Shown here: positions 24,703 through 33,923 of the stretch, piece after piece
Numbering within the stretch: position 1 is the stretch's first letter
Layout of the letters: every line of letters starts with the position of its first letter
Origin: Shinella kummerowiae
GTDB taxonomy: Bacteria > Pseudomonadota > Alphaproteobacteria > Rhizobiales > Rhizobiaceae
Direction: 5' to 3'
Assembly (NCBI RefSeq): GCF_009827055.1
Contig: NZ_WUMK01000001.1
Span: 124,001 to 188,000 of the forward strand
Length of the DNA stretch: 64,000 bases
Notes under the pieces: generated by a model
What the model was told of the DNA's origin: nothing
The model's database searches: none
Seen by the model: only the letters and a program-made list of their open reading frames with translations
Position numbers and translations under genes: made by a program

Positions 24703-25746
24703 ATGAGCAAGAAGACAAGCGGGGGGCAGATAGCGTCACTTTCGCCGGGCAGCGAACGGCCGACGCTGAAGACGATCGCCTTCATGACCGGCCTCGGCAT
24801 CACCACGGTGTCACGCGCGCTCAAGGATGCCCCCGACATCAGCAGCGAGACGAAGGAGCGCGTGCGCCTCGTCGCCCGCCAGATCGGCTACCAGCCCAAC
24901 CGCGCCGGCGTGCGCCTGCGCACCGGCAAGACCAACGTCATCTGCCTGATCCTGAGCCTCGAGGAAGAGATCATGGGCCTCTCGAGCCCGATGGTCGTCG
25001 GCATTTCGGAAGTCCTCGCCTCAACGCAGTATCACCTCGTGGTGACGCCCTATCGCACGCAGGGCAACGCCCTCGATCCCGTGCGCTACGTCCTGGAAAC
25101 CGGGGCGGCCGATGGCGTGATCATTTCGCGCACGGAACCCAAGGATCCGCGTGTCGCGCTGATGATGGAGCGCAACTTTCCCTTCGCCACCCACGGACGG
25201 ACGGAAATGGGGCTCATCCACCCCTACCATGACTTCGACAACGAACGGTTCGCCTATGAGGGGGTCCGCAAGCTCGTCGAGCGCGGCCGCAAGCGTCTCG
25301 CCCTGCTCCAGCCGCCGCCATACCTGACCTTCCATCTGCACATGCAGGCGGGCTTCGAAAAGGGCATCCGCGATTTTGGCGCGACGGCCGTTCCGTTCAG
25401 CCAGGTCAACCTCGATTCCAGCCTCCTCGATATCCGCAAGGCGAGCGAAGCGCTTTTCAGCACACCCGACGCTCCCGACGGCATCGTCGCCGGCAGCGGC
25501 TCCGGTGCCATCGCCATTGTTGCGGCGCTCGAGGCCGTCGGTCGCAGGCTCGGCCACGATATCGACCTAGTCTCCAAGGAATCGCACATGCTCTTGCAAT
25601 GGCTGCGGCCCGAGGTCGTGACCATGCGCGAAGACATCCGCCTTGCCGGCCGCGAACTGGCGAAAGCCGTCATCGCCCGCATCGAGGGCATTGCGCCGGA
25701 AGACCTGCAGACACTGAGTTACCCGATCTCGGTCGACGAGCGCTGA
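24703..25746 (+). CDS. LacI family transcriptional regulator
   Basis: A 347-residue repressor-type protein. The N-terminal helix-turn-helix (about residues 21-45) reads LKTIAFMTGLGITTVSRALKD, with the hinge DISSETKERVRLVARQIGYQPN, followed by a periplasmic-binding-protein-like sugar domain (GVIISRTEPKDPR, DGIVAGSGSGAIA). ATG at 24703 follows a purine-rich GGCAGGCAGGGG; an in-frame ATG at 24661 would add 14 residues. It is divergent from the sugar ABC operon and probably controls it, with the imported sugar as inducer. Confidence 0.92.
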   Translation: MSKKTSGGQIASLSPGSERPTLKTIAFMTGLGITTVSRALKDAPDISSETKERVRLVARQIGYQPNRAGVRLRTGKTNVICLILSLEEEIMGLSSPMVVGISEVLASTQYHLVVTPYRTQGNALDPVRYVLETGAADGVIISRTEPKDPRVALMMERNFPFATHGRTEMGLIHPYHDFDNERFAYEGVRKLVERGRKRLALLQPPPYLTFHLHMQAGFEKGIRDFGATAVPFSQVNLDSSLLDIRKASEALFSTPDAPDGIVAGSGSGAIAIVAALEAVGRRLGHDIDLVSKESHMLLQWLRPEVVTMREDIRLAGRELAKAVIARIEGIAPEDLQTLSYPISVDER

Positions 25747-25864
25747 CGCATCTGGCGTGGTGATTTGTGGCCGTTGCAGGTTGCCCATTTTTGCGGCATC
25801 GCAGTGCCATCGCATGAATCGGACGGTTCGTGACGAGCAGGCGAGACGCAACGGAGCGGCCGGG

Positions 25865-27118
25865 ATGGAACACGAAAAGCAGAGATTGAATTATGTGCTG
25901 TTCCTCGTCGCCGGAGCAGGCTTTGTGAATGTCGCGCGGGCGATGACGCTGTCGTTCCTCGCCATCAAGCTGCAGCAATCCTTCGGCCTCGGGCCGGCCA
26001 TGATCGGCGTTCTTCTGGGGATCGGCCCTCTGGTGGGGGCGATCGCCGCGCCGTTCGCAGGCTCTCTGTCCGACAAGGTCGGGCGCAAGACCGTCCTGAC
26101 GCTCACCCTGCTTTCGATGGCGCTTGCCATGGTAGGAATGGGATTTGCCGAAACGGTTCTCGCCTTCTGCCTTGCCCAGATCGTCGCGGCCGTCGCCGTC
26201 GCAATCAACGAGCCGGTTTCACGCGCCCTGATGAGCGACGTCTGCCCCGAGCCGATGCGCCTCAAATATTTCTCCTGGCGTTATGCAGCGATCAATTTCG
26301 GCTTTGCCGTCGGTCCGTTGATCGGCATCGCCGCGGGTGCGGCGTCGACGATGCTTTTCGTCATTGCGGGCGTTGTCTACGCGCTGTTTGCGCTTGCCCT
26401 GTATCTGCTGAAAGTCCCTGTACATCAGGGTAATGAGGAAACCGCCTCCGCGACCAGGATCTCCATCCTGCAAAGCATCAAGACCGCGGTCCGCGACCCT
26501 CGCCTGGCCTTCTTCGTCGGTGGTGGCACCCTGCTGGTCGCCGTCTATGGCCAGTGGTCGGCGACGCTCGCGCCTTATCTCGCCGGCAACATCTCCGGCG
26601 GCGTGGAAATCTTCGCCTATATCGTCTCCATCAACGGTGCCGTCGTCCTGCTGGGCAACCCGTTAGCACGCCGCTTCATCGAGCGTGTCGGCGCGCGCAA
26701 TGCAATGGTGATCGGTTGTCTGCTGTTTCTCGCCGGCGAACTCGGCTTCCTGGCGTCCAGCGGCCTCTGGAGCCTTGCGCTCTCGATGGCGATTTTCACG
26801 ATCGGGGAAATCCTCGTCGTGCCGTCGGAATACATGCTGGTCGACGGCATTGCGAACGACCGCAACCGGGGCAGCTATTTCGGCGCGCATTCCTTCTCGA
26901 CCGTCGGCAATTTCGTCGGGCCGACGCTTGGCGGCCTCATGCTTGGCGCGTTCGGCGGTCCCGGCATGTTCCTGCTTTTTGCCGCCTTTGCCGTCGGCAG
27001 TGCCGTGCTTTTTGCCATCGGCACGAGAATGCCGCCACCCAAGGCATCGGTCGAACTTGCCCCGGCTGCCGCATCGGAGGGTGTCGCCGGCCCTCACCTT
27101 CGCGGCCACTACGCCTGA
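25865..27118 (+). CDS. MFS transporter
   Basis: A 417-residue, 12-helix major facilitator. The loop 2-3 motif is GSLSDKVGRKTVL, with a repeat-like loop 8-9 (RRFIERVGARNAM). It resembles sugar-efflux and drug-type MFS proteins, and no substrate is evident. ATG at 25865 has CGGAG about 12 bases upstream; longer upstream frames lack a ribosome site. It follows the LacI-type gene by 118 bases and ends in a perfect terminator shared with gnd. Confidence 0.88.
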   Translation: MEHEKQRLNYVLFLVAGAGFVNVARAMTLSFLAIKLQQSFGLGPAMIGVLLGIGPLVGAIAAPFAGSLSDKVGRKTVLTLTLLSMALAMVGMGFAETVLAFCLAQIVAAVAVAINEPVSRALMSDVCPEPMRLKYFSWRYAAINFGFAVGPLIGIAAGAASTMLFVIAGVVYALFALALYLLKVPVHQGNEETASATRISILQSIKTAVRDPRLAFFVGGGTLLVAVYGQWSATLAPYLAGNISGGVEIFAYIVSINGAVVLLGNPLARRFIERVGARNAMVIGCLLFLAGELGFLASSGLWSLALSMAIFTIGEILVVPSEYMLVDGIANDRNRGSYFGAHSFSTVGNFVGPTLGGLMLGAFGGPGMFLLFAAFAVGSAVLFAIGTRMPPPKASVELAPAAASEGVAGPHLRGHYA

Positions 27119-27142
27119 CACTGTTGGAAACGCTGATAAGAA

Positions 27143-27170
27143 AAAGGCCCGGTCTCACGACCGGGCCTTT
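27143..27170. terminator. Bidirectional terminator between the MFS gene and gnd
   Basis: AAAGGCCCGGTC-TCAC-GACCGGGCCTTT is a perfect 12-pair stem with A and T flanks on both sides, so it can stop transcription from either convergent gene. Confidence 0.9.
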
Positions 27171-27177
27171 GCTATTT

Positions 27178-28608
27178 TCAGGCGTTGAGGCCGCTGCCCC
27201 AAGGGCCGTGATGGCTATCCGCGCCATCGACGCGGTCAAAACCATGGGCGCCGAAGAAGTCACGCTGGGCCTGGATGACATTCGCCGTGCCGCGGGCGCG
27301 GCGGTAGCTGTCGAAATAGCCGAGCGCCGAAGCGAGTGCCGGAACCGGCAGGCCATGAAGCGCTGCGGTGGAGACGACGCGGCGCAGCGCGCCATCGGTG
27401 TCCTTCACCATCGTGGCGAAGGCCGGTGTGACGATGAGGTTTGCCGCATCCGGTGCCTTGGTGAAGGCGCTGGTGATCTCGTCGAGGAACTGCGAACGGA
27501 TGATGCAGCCGGCGCGCCAGATCTTGGCGATCGTCGGCATCGGCAGGTTCCAGTTATATTCCTTCGAGGCAGCCGACATGACGGCAAAGCCCTGCGCATA
27601 GGCGCCGATCTTGCCGGCGAGCAGCGCGCTTTCGAGATCCTTGATGAAGGCGGCCTTGTCGGCCACCTGGAGGGCCGGCACATCCGGCAGGCCGAGGATC
27701 TTTTCGGCAGCTTCACGCTCCGTCTTGAAGGACGAAATGGAGCGGGCGGCGACGGCGGCCTCGATACCGGTCGCCGGCACGCCCATATTCTGCGCTTCGA
27801 TGGCAGACCATTTGCCCGTACCCTTCTGGCCGGCCTTGTCGAGGATCATGTCGACGATCGGGTTGCCGCTGATCGGATCCTTGGCGGCCAGCACCGTTGC
27901 CGAAATCTCGATCAGATAGGATTCGAGGCGACCCTTGTTCCACTCGGCAAAGACGTCGGCGATCTCGGGGGCGGTCATCTTCAGACCGTCGCGCAGGATG
28001 CCGTAGATTTCGGCGATCATCTGCATGTCGGCATACTCGATGCCATTGTGGATGGTCTTGACGAAGTGGCCGGCGCCGTTTTCGCCGAGCCAGGCAACGC
28101 AGGGCTCGTCCTTGTACTTTGCGGCAATCGAGGTCAGCACTTTTTCGACACGCTTCCAGCTATCTTCCTTGCCGCCGACCATGATGGACGGGCCATGGCG
28201 CGCGCCCTCTTCACCGCCGGAAACGCCCATGCCGATGAAGGTGAGGCCGGAATCCTGCAGCGCATCGAAGCGGCGCATCGTATCGCGGAAGTTCGCGTTG
28301 CCGGCATCGATCATGATGTCGTTCTTCTCGAGATACGGACGCAGCAGTTCCATCTGCTGGTCGACCGCAGCACCCGCCTGGATCATGATGATAATCGGCC
28401 GTGGCGGACGGATGGCCGCGACAAATTCCTCAATCGTCTCGCAGGGCACGATCTGGCCCTGGAGCGCGCCGGCTTCCTCGTAGAACTCCTTCGTGCGCGC
28501 CACCGTGCGGTTGAAGACCGCGATCTTGTTGCCCTTCTCGGCAATGTTGAGCGCGAGATTCGATCCCATAACACCGAGACCGATAAGCCCGATTTCCGCC
28601 TGTGCCAC
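27178..28608 (-). CDS. gnd: 6-phosphogluconate dehydrogenase (decarboxylating)
   Basis: Oxidises 6-phosphogluconate to ribulose-5-phosphate with NADP in the pentose phosphate pathway. The Rossmann motif is GLIGLGVMGSNLALN, the substrate motif GMGVSGGEEGARHGPSIM, catalytic Lys and His in HFVKTIHNGIEYADMQ. At 476 residues it is of the long dimeric type. Start: the ATG at 28614 touches its GGAGG, whereas GTG at 28608 is seven bases from it, so GTG is preferred. It ends just before the shared terminator. Confidence 0.95.
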   Translation of the reverse strand: MAQAEIGLIGLGVMGSNLALNIAEKGNKIAVFNRTVARTKEFYEEAGALQGQIVPCETIEEFVAAIRPPRPIIIMIQAGAAVDQQMELLRPYLEKNDIMIDAGNANFRDTMRRFDALQDSGLTFIGMGVSGGEEGARHGPSIMVGGKEDSWKRVEKVLTSIAAKYKDEPCVAWLGENGAGHFVKTIHNGIEYADMQMIAEIYGILRDGLKMTAPEIADVFAEWNKGRLESYLIEISATVLAAKDPISGNPIVDMILDKAGQKGTGKWSAIEAQNMGVPATGIEAAVAARSISSFKTEREAAEKILGLPDVPALQVADKAAFIKDLESALLAGKIGAYAQGFAVMSAASKEYNWNLPMPTIAKIWRAGCIIRSQFLDEITSAFTKAPDAANLIVTPAFATMVKDTDGALRRVVSTAALHGLPVPALASALGYFDSYRRARGTANVIQAQRDFFGAHGFDRVDGADSHHGPWGSGLNA

Positions 28609-28778
28609 GTTCATACCTCCGTAGGGTGGCGCGGCGTGGGATTTGTCCGGACCCATGCCGGAGACGCCGCGCAAAAAGAGAGTTTGGAGCCTCGGCTCCA
28701 GCCGTGGTGTTTTGGCATTCAAATCGATTTACGACAAGCAATTGTTTGCTTGAAGTACGACTTTAGAACCACTCGAAG
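28609..28778. promoter_or_regulatory. gnd upstream region with operator candidates
   Basis: Contains AATCGATTTA at 28722-28731, the same decamer found before the sugar-binding protein gene, and a palindrome CAAGCAA-TTG-TTTGCTTG at 28735-28752. The segment before 28679 is GC-rich leader. The palindromes could bind regulators or act as a weak terminator for ccoS. Confidence 0.4.
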
Positions 28779-28934
28779 CTACCGCCCGGGCTTGTCCTCG
28801 CCATCATCGAGAACACGCCAGGCGGCCCCCTCGACATCGTCGTACTGGCCGCTCTTCAGCGACCACAGGAAGGCGGCAAGCCCCAATCCGCCAAGGAAGA
28901 GCGCAATGGGAATGAGAAATATCAGCGTGTTCAT
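28779..28934 (-). CDS. ccoS: Cytochrome cbb3 oxidase maturation protein CcoS/FixS
   Basis: A 51-residue protein: one N-terminal membrane helix (LIFLIPIALFLGGLGLAAFLW) followed by the family motif SGQYDDVEGAAWRVL. CcoS is needed to load haem and copper into cytochrome cbb3 oxidase. Its start overlaps the ccoI stop by four bases (ATGA), completing the ccoGHIS order. It is too short for many gene finders but the motif and coupling are clear. Confidence 0.93.
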   Translation of the reverse strand: MNTLIFLIPIALFLGGLGLAAFLWSLKSGQYDDVEGAAWRVLDDGEDKPGR

Positions 28935-31225
28935 GCGGCTTGTACCACAGGTGTCGTCAGGCGGGCTTCGTCCGTCGCACGCGTCGCGAAGGCCGGCAGT
29001 TCTCCGCGCAGGCGAAGCGAGTTCAGCACCACGATGATCGACGACGTGGACATGGCAATGGCAGCGATCAGCGGCGTCGCGTGGCCGAGAATAGCGACAG
29101 GCACGGCGATGACGTTGTAGCCGACGGCGAGCGCGAAATTCTGCCGGATCAGCCGGTCAGCGCGCCGCGCGGTCTCGAAAGCGAAGGGTATGGCTTCGAG
29201 ACTTTCATGCAGGAATACGAAATCCGCCGCCTGCCGGCCGACATCCGCCGCCGTCGCGGGGGCAATCGAGACATGGGCGGCGGCCAGCGCCGGCGCATCG
29301 TTGATGCCGTCGCCGACCATAAGCACGCGGCGCCCTGCCGCGGTACGCTCGGCAACCTCCTCCGTCTTTTCGCGCGGCGACAGGGCAGCGCGCCAATGGC
29401 CGATACCGAGCATGCCGGCAACGCGCGAAACGGCCGGCGCACGGTCGCCGGAGAGAATTGCCATCTCGATCCGCTCGCGCTTGAGGGCGGTTATGGCCTC
29501 GGCCGCGCCGGTGCGAAGCGCATCCTCGAAGCGGAACGTCTCAAGCACCACGCCGTCACGCCACAACACCACCTCGGAAAGCCCATGCGCCTCCTCGCCC
29601 ACCACGGCTTTGCCGCAGGCGAAGGCACGGCTGCCGAGACGAAGCATACCTTGCGACGTCGCGGCTTCGAGGCCGCCGCCGGCAATCTCGCCGACCGTTT
29701 CGATGACGGGCATCGGGCCGGCATTGGCAGCCGCCAGCGCCATCGAGAGCGGATGCCGTGAATGCGCGGCGAGCGCCGCGGCAAGGGCAAGATGGGAACG
29801 GTTCACCGCCTCCCGGTCTACGAGGCGCGGCTTGCCGAGCGTCAGCGTGCCGGTCTTGTCGAAGACAGCGGTGTCGATTTCGGCAAGGCGCTCCATGGCG
29901 GAACCGTCCTTCACCATGACGCCGCCGGCAAAAAGCCGCCCCGCGGCCACCACCTGCACCACCGGGACGGCAAGGCCGAGCGCGCAGGGGCAGGTGATGA
30001 TCAGAACCGCGATGGCAACCAGCATGGCATGCTTCCAGTCGCCATCATAAAAACCCCAGCCGAGGAAGGAGACGAGCGCCAGAAAATGCACGACCGGCGA
30101 ATAGATCTGCGCGGCGCGGTCGGCGATGCGGCGATAGCGCGCCCGGCCGCCTTCAGCGGCCTCCATGAGGCCGATGACCTCCGAGAGGAACGAATTGCGC
30201 GCGGTGGCGACAGCCTCCACCAGCAGCGAACCGGTAAGGTTCATCGCCCCCGCTTCCAGCTGGGTGCCGGGCCCCGCCGCCAGCGGATCGCTCTCGCCGT
30301 TGACGATCGAGCGGTCGACGTCGCTGGCGCCCGAAAGCACGCGGCAATCGACGGGAATGCGCTCGCCGGCGGAAATGGAGAGGTGCTCGCCCACCGCGAT
30401 CTCCTCGACCGGGCGATAGTCGCGGGTGCCATCCGGCCGCACCACCATCGCACCGCGCGGGGAAAGACGCGCAAGACCGGTTATCGCCGAGCGCGCGCGG
30501 TCGCGCATGATATGGTCCAGCGCGCGGCCGATCAACAGGAAGAAGAGCAGGCTGACCGTCGCGTCGAACCAGACATGTTCGGCGCTGTGCAGGGTTTCCC
30601 AAAGCGAGACCGTGTAGGACAGCGTGATGGCGAGCGCGATCGGCACGTCCATGTTGGTGCGGCCGTGGCGCAGCGCATTCCAGGCCGACTGGTAGAAAAA
30701 ACGACCGGCATAGATCAGCGTCGGGCCGGCGATGAAGGCGGAGATCCAGTGGAACAGGTCGCGGGTCGCAGCCTCCGCACCCGACCACACAGAAACCGAC
30801 AGCAGCATGATGTTCGTCGCGGCAAAACCGGCAACGGCGACCGCGCGGATCAACTGGTTGCGCAGCGCGTCGTCCCCCTCCGTCGTGAGCGAGAAGAGAT
30901 GCGTATCGTAGCCGGTGGCGCGAATGGCGGCGGCAAAGGCCTGCGGATCGGTGCGCAGGCCATCCATATCCTCCATCCAGACCACCGAGACCCGGCGGGT
31001 GGACAGGTTGACGCGCGCACGCACCACGGCCGGCAATGCTTTCAACGCTCCCTCGACAGCGGTGATGCAGGCGCCGCAATGCACGCCCGGCACGCTCAGC
31101 TCGCTCTGCCGCAGCCCCTCGCCCACCGAACGGCTGGCAAGCAGCAACTCTTCCGACGACGGCAAGGCGTGCGCCAGACGCGCCACCTCGGCGGCGCCTT
31201 CCGTGCCCGGTGCGCAGCAGCTCAT
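28931..31225 (-). CDS. ccoI: Copper-transporting P-type ATPase CcoI/FixI
   Basis: A 764-residue P1B ATPase exporting copper across the inner membrane for insertion into cbb3 oxidase. It has an N-terminal heavy-metal domain (VPGVHCGACITAVEG), the membrane CPC motif (ITCPCALGLAVPV), the phosphorylation site DKTGTLTLG, and the hinge GDGINDAPALAAA. The start overlaps the ccoH stop by four bases. It is the CopA2-type slow exporter rather than a copper-detoxifying pump, judged by context. Confidence 0.95.
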   Translation of the reverse strand: MSCCAPGTEGAAEVARLAHALPSSEELLLASRSVGEGLRQSELSVPGVHCGACITAVEGALKALPAVVRARVNLSTRRVSVVWMEDMDGLRTDPQAFAAAIRATGYDTHLFSLTTEGDDALRNQLIRAVAVAGFAATNIMLLSVSVWSGAEAATRDLFHWISAFIAGPTLIYAGRFFYQSAWNALRHGRTNMDVPIALAITLSYTVSLWETLHSAEHVWFDATVSLLFFLLIGRALDHIMRDRARSAITGLARLSPRGAMVVRPDGTRDYRPVEEIAVGEHLSISAGERIPVDCRVLSGASDVDRSIVNGESDPLAAGPGTQLEAGAMNLTGSLLVEAVATARNSFLSEVIGLMEAAEGGRARYRRIADRAAQIYSPVVHFLALVSFLGWGFYDGDWKHAMLVAIAVLIITCPCALGLAVPVVQVVAAGRLFAGGVMVKDGSAMERLAEIDTAVFDKTGTLTLGKPRLVDREAVNRSHLALAAALAAHSRHPLSMALAAANAGPMPVIETVGEIAGGGLEAATSQGMLRLGSRAFACGKAVVGEEAHGLSEVVLWRDGVVLETFRFEDALRTGAAEAITALKRERIEMAILSGDRAPAVSRVAGMLGIGHWRAALSPREKTEEVAERTAAGRRVLMVGDGINDAPALAAAHVSIAPATAADVGRQAADFVFLHESLEAIPFAFETARRADRLIRQNFALAVGYNVIAVPVAILGHATPLIAAIAMSTSSIIVVLNSLRLRGELPAFATRATDEARLTTPVVQAA

Positions 31226-31719
31226 TTCGCCCCTCCCGCGACAATGGTCCGGAGGGTCTGGTGGAACACCTTCGCGCCGTCCTGTTTCGTGCTGATATCA
31301 ACGATCCACTGGCCGACGGGAACATCGCGTTCGGCAACGAACAGCCCCGGCCCATCCGGCTCCAGCGCAAGCGTGAAATCTTCGCGCTCATCGACCGGAC
31401 GCTTGAAGGTGGCAGCAACCTCGGTGGCGACAACCGGCGCGCCCTTGGCGTCGACGACACGATAGGCGATGCGTCCGTTCTCGATCACGAGACTACCCTC
31501 GATGCCGCTCGCGGCATGCGCCTTGGCCTCGGCCACCTTGCCATTGAATTGCTGACTGGCGACATAGGTGTTCTGCACGACAAGGCCGCTCCAGCTGTTG
31601 GAGGCGTTCCACGCCATGATCATGTTGACAGTGATGATGGTGCCGAAAAACAGCACCATGATACCGAGCATGTGCCAGCCGGTGAAGACGAAACCCTGCT
31701 GCCTGTTTTGCATAACCAT
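31222..31719 (-). CDS. ccoH: FixH/CcoH family cbb3 assembly protein
   Basis: A 165-residue protein with one N-terminal membrane helix (TGWHMLGIMVLFFGTIITVN) and a periplasmic beta domain with NSWSGLVVQNTYVASQQFN, typical of FixH. It assists cbb3 oxidase assembly. The ATG at 31719 forms TGATG with the ccoG stop (one-base overlap). A GTG one codon earlier is possible. Confidence 0.93.
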   Translation of the reverse strand: MVMQNRQQGFVFTGWHMLGIMVLFFGTIITVNMIMAWNASNSWSGLVVQNTYVASQQFNGKVAEAKAHAASGIEGSLVIENGRIAYRVVDAKGAPVVATEVAATFKRPVDEREDFTLALEPDGPGLFVAERDVPVGQWIVDISTKQDGAKVFHQTLRTIVAGGAK

Positions 31720-33290
31720 CACTTTGCTCCCGGCGTGTTGAAGTTGGCGGAATAGGTGTCGCGCTCGTGGCCCTGCCGGTCCTCGGCGACGATGCGGAAG
31801 CCTTCGGCCGCCTCCGCGAGATGGTCCTTCGGCAGGGTGACGAAAACGCGCAGCGCCGTCACCTTGTCCGGATCGACCGGCACATCGATGCTACGGCCGG
31901 CCGCACCGGCATGACCTGCGATCTTCATGGTGGCGCCGGGCATGCCCTCGATCGATACGGTGATGACACGCGGCTCCGGGATCATGTTGAGCAGTTTCAC
32001 GGCATAGCCGTTGCGGATCGACCCGTCGGATTCGACGACGAACTGGGGATTGCGGTCGTGGATGACGTTCAGGTCGAGCCGATCACGCGACAGCAGTGCA
32101 TAAAGCAGCACCAGCCCGGCCAGCGACCAGATACCGAAATAGAGCAGCGTGCGCGGGCGGAAGATGATGCGCCAGTTGAAGTGACGGATTTTTCCGTCGA
32201 AGCGGCCGTCGGCATCACGCACGCGCTTGGGATCGACCGGCACCGTACCACCCGCCGTGGCGAGCGCCATGTTGGCCGCATAGTCCGACAGGGTGGCATA
32301 GGCGATGAGGCCGCGCTCCTTGCCGATCTTGTCCATCACATTGTCGCAGGCATCGATGCAGAGCGCGCAGGTGATGCACTCCATCTGCTGGCCGTCACGG
32401 ATATCGATGCCCATGGGACAGACGACGACGCAGGCATTGCAATCGACGCAGTCGCCGACGTTCTCGCCGGCGGCGGCCGCCTTCTTGGCGTGTCGGGTGC
32501 GCGGCTCGCCACGCCAATCATTGTAGGTGACGACAAGCGAGCTTTCATCTAGCATCGCCGCCTGGATGCGCGGCCACGGGCACATATAGGTGCAGACCTG
32601 CTCGCGCATCAGCCCGCCGAAAATGTAGGTGGTCGCGGTCAGGATCGCGACGGTGATGTAGGCAACGGGCGGGGCCTGCAAGGTCGCGAAACTGACGAGC
32701 AGTGTCGGCGCATCGGCGAAATAGAAGATCCAGGCACCGCCGGTCGCAACCGCAATCACCAGCCAGATTGTATGTTTGCTGACGCGCTTCCACACCTTGT
32801 CGAAGGTCCACGGACCCGTATCGAGCTTGATGCGCGCATTGCGGTCGCCCTCGATCGCCCGCTCGACGACGAGGAACAGGTCGACCCAGACGGTCTGCGG
32901 ACAGGCATAGCCACACCAGGCACGCCCGACGGCTGATGTGACGAGGAAGAGCCCGAACCCCGCCATGACGAGCAGGCCCGCGACGAAGAAGAATTCCTGC
33001 GGCCATATCTCGATGAAGAAGAAGTAGAAGCGACGGCCGGCAAGATCGACAAGCACCGCCTGGTCGGGCGCATGCGGTCCACGGTCCCAGCGGATCCATG
33101 GCGTCAGGTAGTAGATGCCAAGCGTCACCAGCATGACCAGCCATTTGAACTGCCGGAAACGACCCTCCGCGCGTTTTGGAAAGATCTTCTTGCGCTTTTC
33201 GTAGAGCGGCTTGCGAACCTTCGCCGAATTGACGGGCTCCGCCTCATGGCGCTCGATGGACGTGTAGATCGTGGTGGTATTCTTTTGCAT
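31719..33290 (-). CDS. ccoG: CcoG/FixG, membrane ferredoxin-type copper reductase for cbb3 assembly
   Basis: A 523-residue protein with five or six membrane helices and two 4Fe-4S motifs, CVDCNACVVVCPMGID and CITCALCIDACD, then a C-terminal periplasmic beta domain. CcoG reduces Cu(II) to Cu(I) in the supply line to cytochrome cbb3. ATG at 33290 gives the usual N-terminus; longer upstream frames overlap the promoter. An FNR-type box lies 60-73 bases upstream of the ATG. First gene of ccoGHIS. Confidence 0.94.
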   Translation of the reverse strand: MQKNTTTIYTSIERHEAEPVNSAKVRKPLYEKRKKIFPKRAEGRFRQFKWLVMLVTLGIYYLTPWIRWDRGPHAPDQAVLVDLAGRRFYFFFIEIWPQEFFFVAGLLVMAGFGLFLVTSAVGRAWCGYACPQTVWVDLFLVVERAIEGDRNARIKLDTGPWTFDKVWKRVSKHTIWLVIAVATGGAWIFYFADAPTLLVSFATLQAPPVAYITVAILTATTYIFGGLMREQVCTYMCPWPRIQAAMLDESSLVVTYNDWRGEPRTRHAKKAAAAGENVGDCVDCNACVVVCPMGIDIRDGQQMECITCALCIDACDNVMDKIGKERGLIAYATLSDYAANMALATAGGTVPVDPKRVRDADGRFDGKIRHFNWRIIFRPRTLLYFGIWSLAGLVLLYALLSRDRLDLNVIHDRNPQFVVESDGSIRNGYAVKLLNMIPEPRVITVSIEGMPGATMKIAGHAGAAGRSIDVPVDPDKVTALRVFVTLPKDHLAEAAEGFRIVAEDRQGHERDTYSANFNTPGAK

Positions 33291-33349
33291 GGGACTCGGC
33301 CGCACCTGTCGTTGTGCCGCCACCATGACGCTAACAACCGCCGCCATCG

Positions 33350-33363
33350 TTGATCTACGTCAA
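33350..33363. promoter_or_regulatory. FNR/FixK-type box before ccoG
   Basis: TTGATCTACGTCAA fits TTGATN4ATCAA with one change in the right arm. The distance to the ccoG ATG allows activation from about -41. It is most likely used by FnrN (47268) or a FixK. Confidence 0.8.
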
Positions 33364-33506
33364 GTTTCGCGCACACGGCGGCGTGGCGGGTTGCCGCATC
33401 ACAGTCGAACGCGCATCGGTTTCGTACGCAACGAACGATGATATGTTCACTTTTCGTTCGACATTTGCCCGCCTTTTCCTCTATTCTCCGGACAGAGGAG
33501 ACAGCG

Positions 33507-33923
33507 ATGACCACCGTTCCCGCCCGCATCATCCACCGAACCATCGCGCGCGACTGGCGCACGGTCTACGCCTTTGCCGCCCGGCCGGAGGCGATGCCGC
33601 TCTGGGCCTCCGGCTTGGCCGCGGGCCTGACGCGGGACGGCGAGGAGTGGGTCGCCGATGGCGGGCCGATCGGCGATGTGCGTGTGCGCTTCGCACCGCC
33701 GAACGATTTTGGTGTGATTGACCACAAGGTAACGCTACCGAACGGCATCGTCGTCGACAATGCCCTGCGCGTCGTGCCAAACGGCGATGGCGCGGAGGTC
33801 ATGTTCACGCTGTTGCGCCAACCGGGTATGGACGATGCGGCCTTCGAAGCGGATGCGGCGCATATCGCCCGCGATCTCGATGCGCTGAAAAGATTGATGG
33901 AAGACAAGGAGACCCCGCGATGA
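33507..33923 (+). CDS. SRPBCC-like small protein
   Basis: A 138-residue soluble protein with RIIHRTIARDWRTVYAFAARPEAMPLWASGL at the start and alternating strands and a long C-terminal helix, the layout of the START/SRPBCC ligand-binding fold. ATG at 33507 is preceded by AGAGGAGA. Its stop overlaps the next gene by four bases, so the pair is coupled. No enzymatic motif is seen; role unknown. Confidence 0.75.
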   Translation: MTTVPARIIHRTIARDWRTVYAFAARPEAMPLWASGLAAGLTRDGEEWVADGGPIGDVRVRFAPPNDFGVIDHKVTLPNGIVVDNALRVVPNGDGAEVMFTLLRQPGMDDAAFEADAAHIARDLDALKRLMEDKETPR

